Shown here one piece after another: positions 35,965-48,166 of a DNA stretch of 64,000 bases (its first letter is position 1; each line of letters begins with the position of its first letter). The position numbers and the translations under genes are program-made. Source of the stretch: Epiperipatus broadwayi (taxonomy: Eukaryota; Onychophora; Udeonychophora; Euonychophora; Peripatidae). Under the pieces are notes generated by a model. It had not been told where the DNA came from and did not search any database. It saw only the letters and a list, made by a program, of their open reading frames with translations. Location: the NCBI GenBank assembly GCA_028023455.1, contig JAQFVV010006199.1, forward strand, positions 7,946,972 to 8,010,971, given 5' to 3'.

Positions 35965-37500
35965 AAATTTTGCTGGAAAATGAAAAAGGCATTTGAGAAA
36001 CACCAAAAATCCAAATCAAACCATTTCTTATAATGAAAAGAAAGCTATTCAGTCAATTAAATTAGATAAATCCATAATCATTCTTCCTATTAATAAATGC
36101 AGTACTGCAGTTGTAATGAATATTACTGATTACAACAGCAAAATAAACAAGCTAGACACTTCAGGCCAGAACAAAAACATGACAAAAAATCCTATACCAG
36201 CTACAGAAACAAAGTTATAAGCATTACTTAGAAAGCATCACAGGTATTGCCCTGATTCAACAAAAAGTAAATTAACATCATAGTTCAGCAAAATTTCCCA
36301 ATTTTTATGGTCTATTTAAAATCATCTATAAGGACCATGTTCTATTAAGATCTATTGTCAGCTCTAGAAAAATCATATTGTTGACACTTCTCAATATTTT
36401 TATTTTAAAGTTTTTAATTCTTTGGCCTATAAGACAGGAATTGTAAATAATTTATAGATAATCATGATCATGACTTTTTGAAAGAACTGCCATATTGAGT
36501 AAGTTTTGATGTTGAAAGCTTATTCACAAATGTTCTCTGTGATAAATATTCTCATAAAGAAAAGATTAAATGATGATAATAACTTACAAAATGGAACTCT
36601 TAACAGTCTGCATAATAAAAAGTTATTTCCAATACAACTGTCATCTCTCATTTGTAATATTTATATGGAAAAACTTGAAACCACAGCCATAAATACTACT
36701 TCATATTCCATCATAAATTTTGGCTTCACTATGTTGATATATTTGTTGTGGACACACATCAATAACATATCCACTTCAATTACTTTTACAATGGAATCAG
36801 AATAGGAACATAAGTTGATATTCATAGACGTTCTTGTTACAAGACTCCCATATGGCAAAAATCAAAAAGTCTACAGACTCCCCCACCCCCACAGACACAG
36901 AAAAAAATAGTTAGAATACATATTCAGTTATGACAGAACTATAAAACATTGAAGTATACTATCACTATAGAGCAGAGCAAAATAAAAGATCTGCATAGGA
37001 CAAACTTTCATGAAAAATGGTTATCCATCAGCAAGAAAATCAAAAAGAAACAAAAGAAAAAAAAACAATTGTAGATATTGTAGTATATTTAGATCTATTT
37101 AGGAATAGCCAACAGACTAAAGAAAATCTGCAATCAATATAACTTCAGAACAATTTTCTAAAGCGATAGCACTTATATGTAATCCTAACCTTTACAAAAC
37201 ATAAACTTGAAATGCTGAAAAGCAAAAATCGCATCAACAAAAAATACTGTGAATATGGAAGGATGTGTATTGGTGAAATGATTAAAAGAACACAAGCTGA
37301 TTATTAGAAATGAAAAAACCCAGGTATTTCTAAAGTGGCAGATCATGTATATTCCAATGAGCATATGCTTGATTGGGAAAACATAAAAATATTGGACAGA
37401 GAGGAAAAAATACAAAGAAAATTTAAAAAAGCTTTTCACATAATAATGACAAACAACCCTATAAGTCAATATAGTATAAATTCATATTTGAAAACTACTT
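35965..37500 (+). mobile_element. Penelope-like element, longer copy, broken
   Basis: The same family as the adjacent minus-strand copy, here with more of the N-terminal side. The frame 35993-36220 has AIQSIKLDKSIIILPINK, the conserved KDKSIVILPADKG-type block at the start of Penelope RT. Near 36505 VSFDVESLFTNV gives the first catalytic Asp region in broken frames. The frame 36506-36805 holds LSSLICNIYMEKLE and FTMESE. The C-terminal part near 37190-37440 carries CEYGRMCIGEM (GIY-YIG region, Tyr replaced by Cys) and ADHVYSNEHMLDWENIKILD. No frame spans the protein, so the copy is dead. Pseudo-LTRs were not found. Confidence 0.85.
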
Positions 37501-37559
37501 ACTAATATTGTCCTTAAGAAAAAAAGGGTAAAGATCAGGAGAATTTGCCTTTAACAGAC

Positions 37560-37830
37560 TAATCTAATTAATTAGAGCATTGCTTTAAATCCAATATTCT
37601 TGAATTTAATGCTCCTCGATTCAATTCTCTTGCTAGTACTTGTGAATAGTCAGGCCAAAAGCACTTGAAGAAGTGAGGGTAATAATACCATTTGAAACAT
37701 TGTATTATATATTAATCTATGTGGTATTACTAACTGTTGAATGCATTTGAAAAGTTAAAATGAAGTTTGAATTTTGTAAATAGTCCAGCATATAACTACA
37801 ATACCATTATAACATATTTTCAGACAAACA
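37560..37830 (+). repeat. tRNA-like fragment followed by a dispersed repeat
   Basis: At 37575-37635, TTAGAGCATTGCTTTAAATC and CTCGATTCAATTCTC resemble the D/anticodon side and B box of a tRNA-derived SINE. At 37727-37825 a segment starting TTGAATGCATTTG is related to 26970-27110. Together they may be head and body of one old SINE family, but only the second part is matched within this window. Confidence 0.4.
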
Positions 37831-38539
37831 TTCTGTTTGATAAATTTGCAAATTGAACAGATATATCAAATTTAGCCATAATTGAAATAGCTAAGTTTTT
37901 CAAAATATATGAGGTATAGATTGCTGCTTTCATATTATAAGTGCTTGGCATCATTCTAAAGGTACCAAACATTAAAATTTGCACTGTAAAGAAATAAAGT
38001 ATGTTCTCATAATATATATATATATATATATAATTATTAAAAAACCAGTCAACACTTAGACAATCCTAATATTACTAATAATCAATAATTTCAAAGTGTT
38101 GTCATGGTAACTTCCTTTTAACAGTAAAGATGGAATCCCATCCTTGTTAATGATATAATATACTTATTTAGACAAATTTTAAAATATCATCTACACAGTT
38201 TTTCTTTTCAAACATAGTTCATAATTTTCCACATATATAAATGAATATATCAAACATCTTTTTAAAAACTTTTTTTATAGACTATTATAAAAATATAATA
38301 ACACAGCAACATTTTGACTATTTTATAATAGAGACTTTTTCAAGGAACACTAAAAAATAAAAATACAAATATAATAATATAAAATATCATATATTCCAAG
38401 CAAATCAAAAAACATTAAAAAAATACTAAAAATTTTTCATTACTTCAACACCTTTTCTGTTACAAACAATCTCAAAACTTTATCAAATTTTTTACATTTA
38501 TATATCCATCCAAAAATATCCTAAAAACATTTAATTAAC

Positions 38540-39556
38540 AAATCTATTATTATCTTTTTTCTTTTCTATTAGCATTCTATTTAATTCAGGTTTAATTTCA
38601 CTAATATAAATTCCATTCTTAATCATTCTTTCATAGTATGACTTTATACATTTTAAAGGTTTTATTTCAAAACCTTTCTGTTTAAATTTATTCATATGAT
38701 TATAAATAGCTGAATTTTTATCACTTAAATGTTGTTTTTATCTAGTTTCTAATTTATTTTTTGTAGTCCCAGCATATGACATCTCTATATTATTTTTAAA
38801 ACAATTCAAACATTTTATTATGTAAACTGAATTCGTAATCTCTAAATTCCCTATTATTATTAATTGAAAACATATTTTTATATTAATCATTTTAAATAAT
38901 TTTCTAACTTAAACAAACAAATCTTTTGATATATTGAAACCAATATAAATTACCTTTTTATTATTATTATTATTATTATTCTTATTTAATCTTATTCTAT
39001 TTTTTATTTTATCAATATTTTTATTAGAAAATAAACCTTTAATTAATATCTCTAGGATAATCATTTATAAAACACTCCTGCTTTATCATATTAATCTCAT
39101 TTTTAAACTAATTATTATTTGAACATAATTTAATTGCTCTAAGAATGTTATTATTAATAATATTTATTTTACTATGATTATCAATATCTCATAACCAATT
39201 ATTTAATAAAACAGAAGTTTCTATTGTAACATTACTATTATTACCATTTTTTTTAATAATCTTAACATCCTTATATTCAATAACATTAATATTTTATTTT
39301 TCCGTAGTAAATTTAATTTTGTTCTCTTTACTATTAATATATTTCAAAAAATCACCTGCCTTTTATTATCATTAAATATAAAATAATCATCAACATACCT
39401 TACATAAAAAATTGGTTTATTATTACTACTAACAAAATATTGTTTTTCAAAATTGTAAGTATATACTTCTGCCAAAAAACCATTTAGACTATTACCCATA
39501 CTTAAACCCTCTTTTTGTTTATAAAAATTATCCCCATATTTAAAAATAAGATTCAA
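38540..39556 (-). mobile_element. Penelope-like element of a second family (RT plus GIY-YIG)
   Basis: Minus-strand relic of a different Penelope-like family. The open frame 39344-39556 contains NFYKQKEGLSMGNSLNG and then YVRYVDDYFIF with both catalytic Asp residues of the YVDD box intact. Downstream come a poly-Asn stretch encoded by (AAT)n at about 38960-38980, KKVIYIGFNISKDLF, and a GIY-YIG-type segment near 38830-38780 (NSVYIIKC... SYAGTTKN), ending with NHMNKFKQKGFEIKPLKCI-like text around 38690-38620. Several stops interrupt it. Its wording (FYKQKEG, VRYVDD) differs clearly from the copies at 35-37.5 kb. The 5' side runs into a palindrome. Confidence 0.82.
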
Positions 39557-39773
39557 AAAGCTAAACCCTCTTTTTGTTTATAAAAATTATCCCCATATTT
39601 AAAAATAAGATCCAATCTTATTTTTAAATATGTGGATAATTTTTATAAACAAAAAGAGAGTTTAAGTATGAGTAGTAGTCTAAGTGATTTTTTGGCAGGA
39701 GTGTATATATATACAATTTTGAAAAACAATATTTTGTTAGTAGTAATAATAAACTAATTTTTTATGTAAGGTA
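39397..39773. repeat. Palindromic duplication of the Penelope-like RT segment
   Basis: 39616-39773 is a diverged reverse complement of 39397-39552 (the YKQKEG/YVDD-coding part). A direct partial copy (CCCTCTTTTTGTTTATAAAAA... block) at 39562-39613 sits in the middle. The result is two short head-to-head RT fragments. It ends exactly where the LTR element begins at 39775. Confidence 0.88.
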
Positions 39774-39774
39774 G

Positions 39775-42769
39775 TGTAACGATCCGGAGGAAGGGACTTT
39801 AATGTAATCTGCTCTACAGGGTGCCATCTAGGCATTTGAACCTAGAAAAATTTATAAAGTAGGCAGATACGTAAGTCAAAAAAAAATTTTTTTTTTTATT
39901 TATATATTTTGATATCCGGTCATTAGCCCATTGTCACTAGCTCAATGGAACAGCAGAGATTTATATTTTACCATAAATTCTTATCTAAGAATATTTTAAA
40001 AAGGAATAAAATAAGCCACTGCCAGTAATTAACATACAAACATTTATTTACGCACATATATATAAAATTTAACATTATTATTTTAGTATGTTTATTTTAG
40101 ATTTTAATTTGATTTTAGAATTTAAATTTACATTTTAATTTTTATAATATTATAAGTTTACATTTTAATTAAGTTCGCACAGATAGATTTATGAAAATTT
40201 GTTTTATAATGTTGATATAGATCGGTTACATAGATTTCACGGTTAAAAACATTTCAAAATAAACGTAAACGATCAAAATACAAAGTCATTGATACCGTCA
40301 ATTGCAGAGGGAAATTTATAAGTAACCCAATAGCATTCATCGTAAGATGCCCGCATTGACACCAATAACTAAAAAGACATCCGAATAAATACATTTTAGA
40401 TACTCACCGTAAGGTATCATTATTTACCGAATGTCTATATATTTTGATCAAATATGAAAACCAAAACATAATTAACCGATAACGAATTAATGCAAGCGTC
40501 TATACCCAACTTAAATTTAATGCATTTTTACTTTGGGTGTCGAGTATGAATAAACTACATAGATCTGCATTTGAAAAGAAAATATTCTTCCCTGATTTAA
40601 CCTTAGGCAAAAAGTTCACAGTCAAACCGGCACCAATCCCTCTGATACATTTATGTATTCAATGTAGCATGAAAATATGACAACACAAAATACTATACTA
40701 TCAGGAATGTACATCTGGACAGTAAGTAGAGTTAGAGAGGAATGCTACATCTATTGGCGAGTAGAACAATAAACAAAATACTCCATAGGAATGGATTGCG
40801 ATTCTTTGCCGACTTATAAACCCATCCATAGGCAAACAGAAGGTGTGTGGCGTATATATGCAATCCTGCCCATAGCGGATCTCATACTACATCTACTAAC
40901 TACATCAATATATCCAATCCATTGACCTAATTCAACTATGAAACAAATAACCTAAGATTTACCCTCCCCTAATATAACTTTACAAATCTATATAGCCATT
41001 CATGCCCGACTTAAGTTTAACATTTATGTAATTTAGTCTAACGAAAAACAAAAATATTAAAAACTTAAAAGAACAAAAAAAAATAAATAGAAATGATTTT
41101 AAATAAAATAAATATACATCAAATAACATTATTAACATTAATTTGTGTTGGTCAGATAGGATTCTATTTGTATTATTTACTAAAAGGTTTAGAATTTAGA
41201 GTTCTTATTGTTTTCAAATGAATATAAAGTTCTTACAATTTTTAAAACGTCCAGCTTTATCCTTTATAGTTGCTTGCCGTTGTTGGTAATTTTGAACGGG
41301 AATTCCCACGCCGTACTGAAGATATTGGTATCCAGTATCCAGTTAGCCATTGTTTTTATTTATCCGGAGGTCTTTACTTGAGCTGGTCCTTAACGTAGAA
41401 AACGATGTCATTTCTATTTCTTTTTTAGCAGAACTGAAGGGATTGAAGAGTGCGTCTTTTCAATCCCTTCTCCTTCGACTCCGCACTAACACATCTGTCC
41501 TCTCGTAATAACTAATTAATTCTTTTATTTTCAAACCTTTCCTTTTATAATAATTTTGTGGATTAACTCAACATTACGTCATGATGGTGAAAACATTTTT
41601 GTTGAGGTCCGATTTCCCGATGGATTTCTTTCATTTGCTAAAAGTTTCTATTGTTTTTCTATCTGACCGTTGTTTATACATTTAAATGCCCAAGGGCTTG
41701 TTCACTTGGACTAATTAAAATAATCATTTCAATTTTTCAATAACATTAATTAATTTGTTTTCAAACTTAAAGATATATTTTTATCTTTAAATCTTTACTG
41801 AAAATTTAGTTTTAAAATACTTTTTCTTTAATAAAGTTTTCGTTTAATAATTTTTTTTTTCATCTGTGCTATTTATATATACGAGTTTAAGATAGAATTA
41901 ATTTTCAATTTTTATGTCTTAACTCTTTTCCCGCCTCTTACGAGGTCTCTTGTCGACAGCTGACGTCACTCTAATTTCGTTAGTTTTAATGGTAGAATAT
42001 TCGTTTGACAGTTATTGATTAGGTTTTTAAAAGTTCTGTAAGATGGTGCCCTCTTCCGAATTATTTTACAAGTAAAAAAAAAAAAAAAAACCGCATTTAA
42101 AACTAAACAAAGAAAGAACCTTGTTGGTGATTGGCTGTCAGCCAGCTCTCAGCCAAAAAAGACATTCTGATTGGCTGGAAAGAACAAAGAAACCGCCTGA
42201 TCAAAGAAAATAAAGAAAAACGCTGAGGTTTTCATTTCGAATATAATTTTAAAGAATATTAAGTATATATTGAGTAATTACAAATCATTTTCAGAGAGAA
42301 TACTAAAAAAACAAAATTATTTTCGAAAAATATTGAAGATTTTAGTAAAAATATTTAAGATTTAGCAAAAAAATATTTACTTTTCTATAACGTAAAAGAC
42401 ATTTACGTCACGAACTCTTTGTTTATATGATAGCTTTTATGTTGCTGAAATTGAATATTTTATAATAAATAAATAGCAATTTATTTTTGAAAGAACTTTC
42501 GTTCACTTTTATAACCTGACAATGTATTAATATACTTTTTATAAACGAATATAAAGTCAATATGATATTAAAGGTGAAAATATTTTGACAATTGACTTGT
42601 CTTCAGTTTGTGAGCTGGCCAATTAAAAGCTTTGATTTTTAGCTGACACAACCAATAATATAAATAGCGGTTAAAAGGTTAAAAAAAAGTTTTTAAATGC
42701 GAACTTTTTATTTTAATTTCATGTTTAATAATAAAGAAAAATAATGTAACAGCGTATGTGCCCGTTACA
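39775..42769 (-). repeat. 3' LTR (intact length, 2995 bp)
   Basis: Complete LTR copy with short inverted ends TGTAAC/GTTACA. The right end itself is a TGTAACAGCGTATGTGCCCG palindrome-like block. It contains a part missing from the other LTR (41922-42680), with repeated GATTGGCTG boxes at 42130 and 42172 and an ACCAATAATATAAATA stretch at 42650. These are possible promoter elements, but their strand relative to the element is uncertain. Short open frames present in one LTR are broken in the other, which argues against coding. Confidence 0.8.
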
Positions 42770-43516
42770 TATCAGTAAACTTGCTTAAAAAAAAAAATGA
42801 ACAAAAAAAAAATATTTTACTTAGGGTTAGTGATTACGGAACATGATTAACGAAGACATTTACAAAAACATCTGGTTAGTAATTTTACAAAAAGACTATA
42901 TACAAAAAAAAAGAAAAATGTTGACCATCGCTTTCCTAAGAACCATCTATGTTTACACCCCCCCCTACGAGTTCTATTTTATCTATATTTCATTTCTAAC
43001 GAATGGCACAACAAGCAAATTATATAAATTATTTATTTAAGAAAGTTGCATTGAGGTAAATATGTTTTAAGAAATAATGGGTTTAAACGTGTATATTTGC
43101 AGCACAATTATAAATACCACCAACTTATATATGACTGATTGAAATGCATACATAGGGTTACACTGAAGTAATTCCCAAAGGTACTCATCGCAAGGCACCC
43201 CATTTCGATCATAAACTTACGTGGCTGTGCGCGCCTATACACGTTAAAGCATAATATATATTAACAAACAAAAAAAAACATATTAATTGCAACCATTTGA
43301 CTTTCTTTTTAATTAAATACAATTTAATATTATTAATACTTTCTCGTGTTTAATATATGTGCTATTTCTTTCTGGCAGTGCTTTTATAAGATTTAAAGTA
43401 ACCGACTTTATGTAAACAGATAAACATATTTCATTTTGAAAAAAGAAATTTACTCAGGGTATATGTGGTTTTTATTAATAGATCGGCCCAAGTTGGGTGG
43501 CCAGTTGGGCGCCAGT
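42770..43516 (-). other. Internal region of the LTR element, non-coding
   Basis: About 750 bp between the LTRs. It carries the primer-binding site at the right edge (43501-43514) and A-rich tracts near 42785-42815. I see no protein similarity in any frame. The open frame 42843-43040 on the plus strand is Lys/Ile/Tyr-rich and antisense to the element, so I do not call it a gene. A clear polypurine tract next to the 3' LTR is not visible. Confidence 0.6.
43498..43514 (-). promoter_or_regulatory. Primer-binding site matching tRNA-Lys 3' end
   Basis: The minus strand reads TGGCGCCCAACTGGCC starting two bases inside the LTR edge. The first 11 bases equal the complement of the 3' end of eukaryotic tRNA-Lys (CTT type), a common primer of Ty3/gypsy and retroviral elements. 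Confidence 0.75.
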
Positions 43517-46500
43517 TGTAATGATCTGGAGAAAGGGTCTTTAACATAATCTGCACTATAGGGTGCCATCTAGGCATTTGAACCTAGAAAAATTTATAAA
43601 GTAGGTAGATACGTAAGTCAAAAAATTTTTATTTATTTATTTATATATTTTGATATCCGGTCATTAGCCCATTGTCACTAGCTCAATGGAACAGCAGAAA
43701 TTTATATTTTACCATAAATTCTTATCTAAGAATATTTTAAAAAGGACTAAAATAAGCCACTGCCAGTAATTAACATACAAACATTTATTTACGCACATAT
43801 ATATAAAATTTAACATTATTATTTTATGCGTATAAATGCGATAGCAGGGACCTCTACAAGTGTTTTAACCACAAGCTTACGCTATGGAAGAAAAGAGGGG
43901 AACCCTTCTTTACTTCAACCTACTTTCTATTTAAATAGGTGAAGCTGAAACGGTTAGATCTGCGAGCATGAAGCTATTCAACACTTCACTGATTAAGCCC
44001 ACATTTCTTATTACACATTAATACTCATGAAATCTTTCAATTTACAACGACTCAATGGAAAGATTTTATAGTTAGAAATCTATTACAGTAATTTAAAGTT
44101 GTAATTATAAATTTATTAAACGCACATTGATTACGTAAGTAATATTTACTGAGGCTATAACCTCGACAATATGTGTATAAATGCGATAGCAGGGACCTCT
44201 ACAGGTGTTTTAACCACAAGCTTATGCTATGGAAGAAAAGAGGGGAACCCTTCTTTACTTCAACCTACTTTCTATTTAAATAGGTGAAGCTGAAGCTGTT
44301 AGATCTGCGAGCGTGAAGCTGTTCAATACTTCACTGATTAAGTCCATATTTCTTATTACACATTAATACTCATGAAATCTTTCGATTTACAACGAGTCAA
44401 TGGAAAGATTTTATAGTTAGAAATCTATTACAGTAATTTAAAGTTGTAATTATAAATTTATTAAACGCACATTGATAACATAAGTAATATTTACTGAGGC
44501 TATAACCTCGACAATATGCATATAAATGTGATAGCAGGGACCTCTACAGGTGTTTTAACCACAAGCTTACGCTATATAATAGATTTCTAACTATAAAATC
44601 TTTCCATTGACTCGTAAATCGAAAGATTTCGCGAGTGTTAATGTGTAATAAGAAATGTGGACTTAATCAGTGAAGTATTGAATAGCTTCACGCTCGCAGA
44701 TCTAACCACTTCAGCTTCACCTATTTAAATAGAAAGTAGGTTGAAGTAAAGAAGGGTCCCCCCTGGGTTCCCCTCTTTTCTTCCATAGCGTAACCTTGTC
44801 GTTAAAACACCTATAGAGGCCCCTGCTATCGCATTTATACGCATATTGTCGAGGTTATAGCCTCAGTAAATATTACTTATGTAATCAATGTGCATTTAAT
44901 AAATTTATAATTACAACTTTAAATTACTGTAATAGATTTCTAACTATAAAATCTTTTTATTGACTCGTTGTAAATCGAAAGATTTCGCGAGTATTAATGT
45001 GTAATAAGAAATGTGGACTTAATCAGTGAAGTATTGAATAGCTTCACGCTCGCAGATCTAACCGCTTCAGCTTCACCTATTTAAGTAGAAAGTAGGTTGA
45101 AGTAAAGAAGGGTTCCCCCTGGGTTCCCCTCTTTTCTTCCATAGCATAAGCTTGTGGTTAAAACACCTGTAGAGGTCCCAGATATCGCATTTATATGCAT
45201 ATTGTCGAGGTTATAGCCTCAGTAAATATTACTTACGTAATCAATGTGCGTTTAATAAATTTATAATTACATTATTATCTTAGTATGTTTATTTTAGATT
45301 TTAATTTGATTTTAGAATTTAAATTTACATTATATAAGTTTACATTTTAATTAAGTTCGCACAGATTTATGAAAATTTGTTTTATAATGTTGAGTATAGA
45401 TCAGTTACATAGATTTCACGTTTAAAAACATTTCAAAATAAACATAAACGATCAAAATACAAAGTCATTGATACCATCAATTGCAGAGGGAAATTTATAA
45501 GTAACCCAATAGCATTCATCATAAGATGCCCGTATTGACACCAAGACATCCGAATAAAAACATTTTAGATACTCACCATAAGGTATCATTATTTACCGAA
45601 TGTCTATATATTTTGATCAAATATGAAAAACAAAACAATTAACCGATAACGAATTAATGCAAGCGTCTATACCCAACTTAAATTTAATGCATTTTTATTT
45701 AGGGTGTCGAGTATGAATAAACTACATAGATCTGCATTTGAAAAGAAAATATTCTTCCCTGATTTAATCTTAGGCAAAAAGTTCGCAGTCAAACCGGCAT
45801 CAATCCATCTGATACATTTATGTATTCAATGTAGCATGAAAATATGACAACACAAAATACTATACTGTCAGGAATGTACATCTGGACAGTAAGTAGAGTT
45901 AGAGAAGACACCGTCTCTCCACCAACATGAATGCTACATCTATTGGCGAGTAGAACAATAAACAAAAAACTCCATAGGAATGGATTGCGGTTCTTTGCCA
46001 ACTTACAAACCCATCCATAGGCAGACAGAAGGTGTGTGGCGTATATATGCAATCCTGCCCATAGCGGATCTCATACTACATCTAACTACATCAATATATC
46101 CAATCCAGTGACCTAATTCAACTATGAAACAAATAACCTAAGATTTACCCTCCCCTAATATAGCTTTACAAATCTATATAGCCATTCACGTCCGACTTAA
46201 GTTTAACATTATGTAATTTAGTCTAACGAAAAACAAAAATCATATTAAAAACTTAAAAGAACAAAAAAATAAATAAATGGAAATGATTTTAAATAAAAAA
46301 AAAATACATCAAATAACATTATTAACATTAATTTACGTTGGTCAGATAGGATTCTATTTGTATTATTTACTAAAAGGTTTAGAATTTAGAGTTCTTAATG
46401 GTTTTCAAATGAATATAAAGTTCTTACGATTTTTAAAATGTCCAGCTTTATCCTTTACAATTGCTTGCCGTTGTTGGTAATTTTGAATGGGAATTCCCAC

Positions 46501-47139
46501 GCCGTACTGAAGATATTGGTATCCAGTTAGCTGTTGTTTTTATTTATCCGGAGGTCTTTACTTGAGCTGGTTCTTAATGTAGAAAACGATGTCATTTCTC
46601 TTTCTTTTTTAACAGAACTGAAGGGATTGAAGAGTGTGTCTTTTCAATTCCTTCTCCTTCGACTCCGCACTAACACATATCTGTCCTCTTGTAATAACTA
46701 ATTAATTCTTTTATTTTCAAACCTTTCCTTTTATAATAATTTTGTGGATTAACTCAACATTACGTCATGATGGTGAAAACCTTTTCGTTGAGGTCCGATT
46801 TCCCGATGGATTTCTTTCATTTGCTAAAAGTTTCTATTGTTTTCCTATTTGACCGTTGTTTATACATTTAAATCCCAAGGGCTTGTTCACTTGGACTAAT
46901 TAAAATAATCATTTTCCAATAACATTAATTAATTTGTTTTCAAACTTAAAGATATATTTTTATCTTTAAATCTTTACTGAAAATTTAGTTTTAAAATACT
47001 TTTTCTTTAATAAAGTTTTCGTTTAATAATTTTTTTTTTCATCTGTGCGATTTATATATACGAGTTTAAGATAGAATTAATTTTCAATTTTTATGTCTTA
47101 AAAAAAAAGTTTTTAAATGCGAACTTTTTATTTTAATTT
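43517..47139 (-). repeat. 5' LTR, with insertion and deletion
   Basis: The direct repeat of 39775-42719 starts TGTAATGATCTGG. It has the palindromic insertion 43827-45268. A junction at 47100/47101 lacks the counterpart of 41922-42680, with a TTA microhomology at the breakpoints. It stops at 47139, about 50 bp before the expected TG end. Outside the lesions the two LTRs agree closely, so the element is fairly young relative to its surroundings. Confidence 0.8.
43827..45268. mobile_element. 1.44-kb palindromic array of a ~345-bp unit, inserted with 14-bp duplication
   Basis: Absent from the other LTR, whose empty site reads ACATTATTATTTTAGTATG. It is flanked by ACATTATTATTTTA (43813-43826) and ACATTATTATCTTA (45269-45282). 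It contains two full units (43827-44170, 44171-44515) and a 60-bp start of a third on one strand. After a switch at about 44576, nearly two units follow on the opposite strand. The unit begins TRYRTATAAATGYGATAGC and ends in a GAGGCTATAACCTC hairpin. It has no coding frame. Its class is unknown. The TSD length suggests retroposition by target-primed synthesis. Confidence 0.8.
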
Positions 47140-48160
47140 GTGTGTATTGCCTAGTACTTTGTTTTATAAATTCATAATTATTTCTATTAAAATATATTAA
47201 GTAGTAAACCAGGGATTGAACATCTGTGATTGTAGTATATTTTCTAGGCTATATTACAGCAGTGTTTTTTTATAGTCAACAGTCTTAATACTCTGATGAC
47301 CAATCCACATTATCTTGATATATTTGTCTGCAATGTAATGATTGAACACTTACTTTTTATTAGGAATCTGATTCACCAATATTTTATTGTTTTTATAAAT
47401 AAAAACAAAAAAAATTTTTAGTACTGAATTGATTATTTAACTGAAAACAATATATTTTTCAAAAAATGAACAGATTGAAAATCGAAAAATTTTATTTCTA
47501 GTAAACAATAGAAAAAGATACTTTTTAAAAGAAAAAAAATATATATATATATTTCAAATTGTTTGCATTTTATATATCACAGTGACTGTGAATAGCACAA
47601 AACAAATATTAATTCTTTATGTATTTTTTAAATTAGTATGCTGAAATATTATTCTATAAGAAATTAATAATGAACAAAATGTTTGATTATTACTTAATGG
47701 AAAATATCAGAAGATTGAAAAAGTGAAAAAGAATTAAAAAAAGAGATCAAGTTGGTTTATTGCTCAGAAGTTTATAAGAAGGTTTAAAAAAAGAGATCAA
47801 TTTGGTTTATTGCTCAGGAGTTTATAAGAAGGTTGAGCACATAGAAGTGACAAAACTGGGCTATTATCCATGAGCTTTGATCTTCAGAGTCTCACTGCAC
47901 TACTACCCAAGGCAAAAAAAAGGGTTTATGCATCAGATTTACAAATGATATAACCACGCTCATAAATAAGAACAAATCATTAATAAAAAAATTATTAAAA
48001 ATGGATAAAAGAGAATAAGTTATGAAGAAGAGTGAAGACCAATTATTAGATTTGGAAATGAAACAATGTATCACTTTAATGTTTTTAAACTTGTAGTAAA
48101 GTGATTAAAAAAAGTGAAAATAGAGTAATGGTTAAATAAGTTGTATATATATTTTATGAT
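47140..48160. other. AT-rich DNA with a 48-bp tandem duplication
   Basis: No gene seen. At 47737-47833 a unit of about 48 bp (AAAGAGATCAA...TTGGTTTATTGCTCAG...) occurs twice in tandem with two differences. Confidence 0.6.
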
Positions 48161-48166
48161 TGATGA

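Larger units (their letters stand above)
39775..47139 (-). mobile_element. Non-coding LTR retrotransposon with ~3 kb LTRs (LARD/TRIM-like)
   Basis: Two long near-identical direct repeats (39775-42769 and 43517-47139) flank only about 750 bp. The left repeat starts TGTAACGATCCGG and ends GTGCCCGTTACA, so it has the TG...CA ends of an LTR. Just inside the right repeat the minus strand reads TGGCGCCCAAC, matching the 3' end of tRNA-Lys and so a primer-binding site. This sets the orientation: minus, with the right repeat as the 5' LTR. Neither LTRs nor interior encode recognisable Gag or Pol, so replication proteins would have come from another element. The 5' LTR is altered by a 1.44-kb insertion, a 759-bp deletion and loss of its last 50 bp. 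Confidence 0.75.

Noticed and set aside
43827-45268. Hammerhead ribozyme in the 345-bp palindromic unit
   Set aside because: Both strands were read for CTGANGA followed by GAAA. Only CTGATTA and CTGAGG occur, without matching stems.
45789-46480. Open frames in the right LTR (87 codons minus, 67 codons plus)
   Set aside because: The counterpart in the left LTR has frameshifting indels, so coding is not conserved between the two LTRs.
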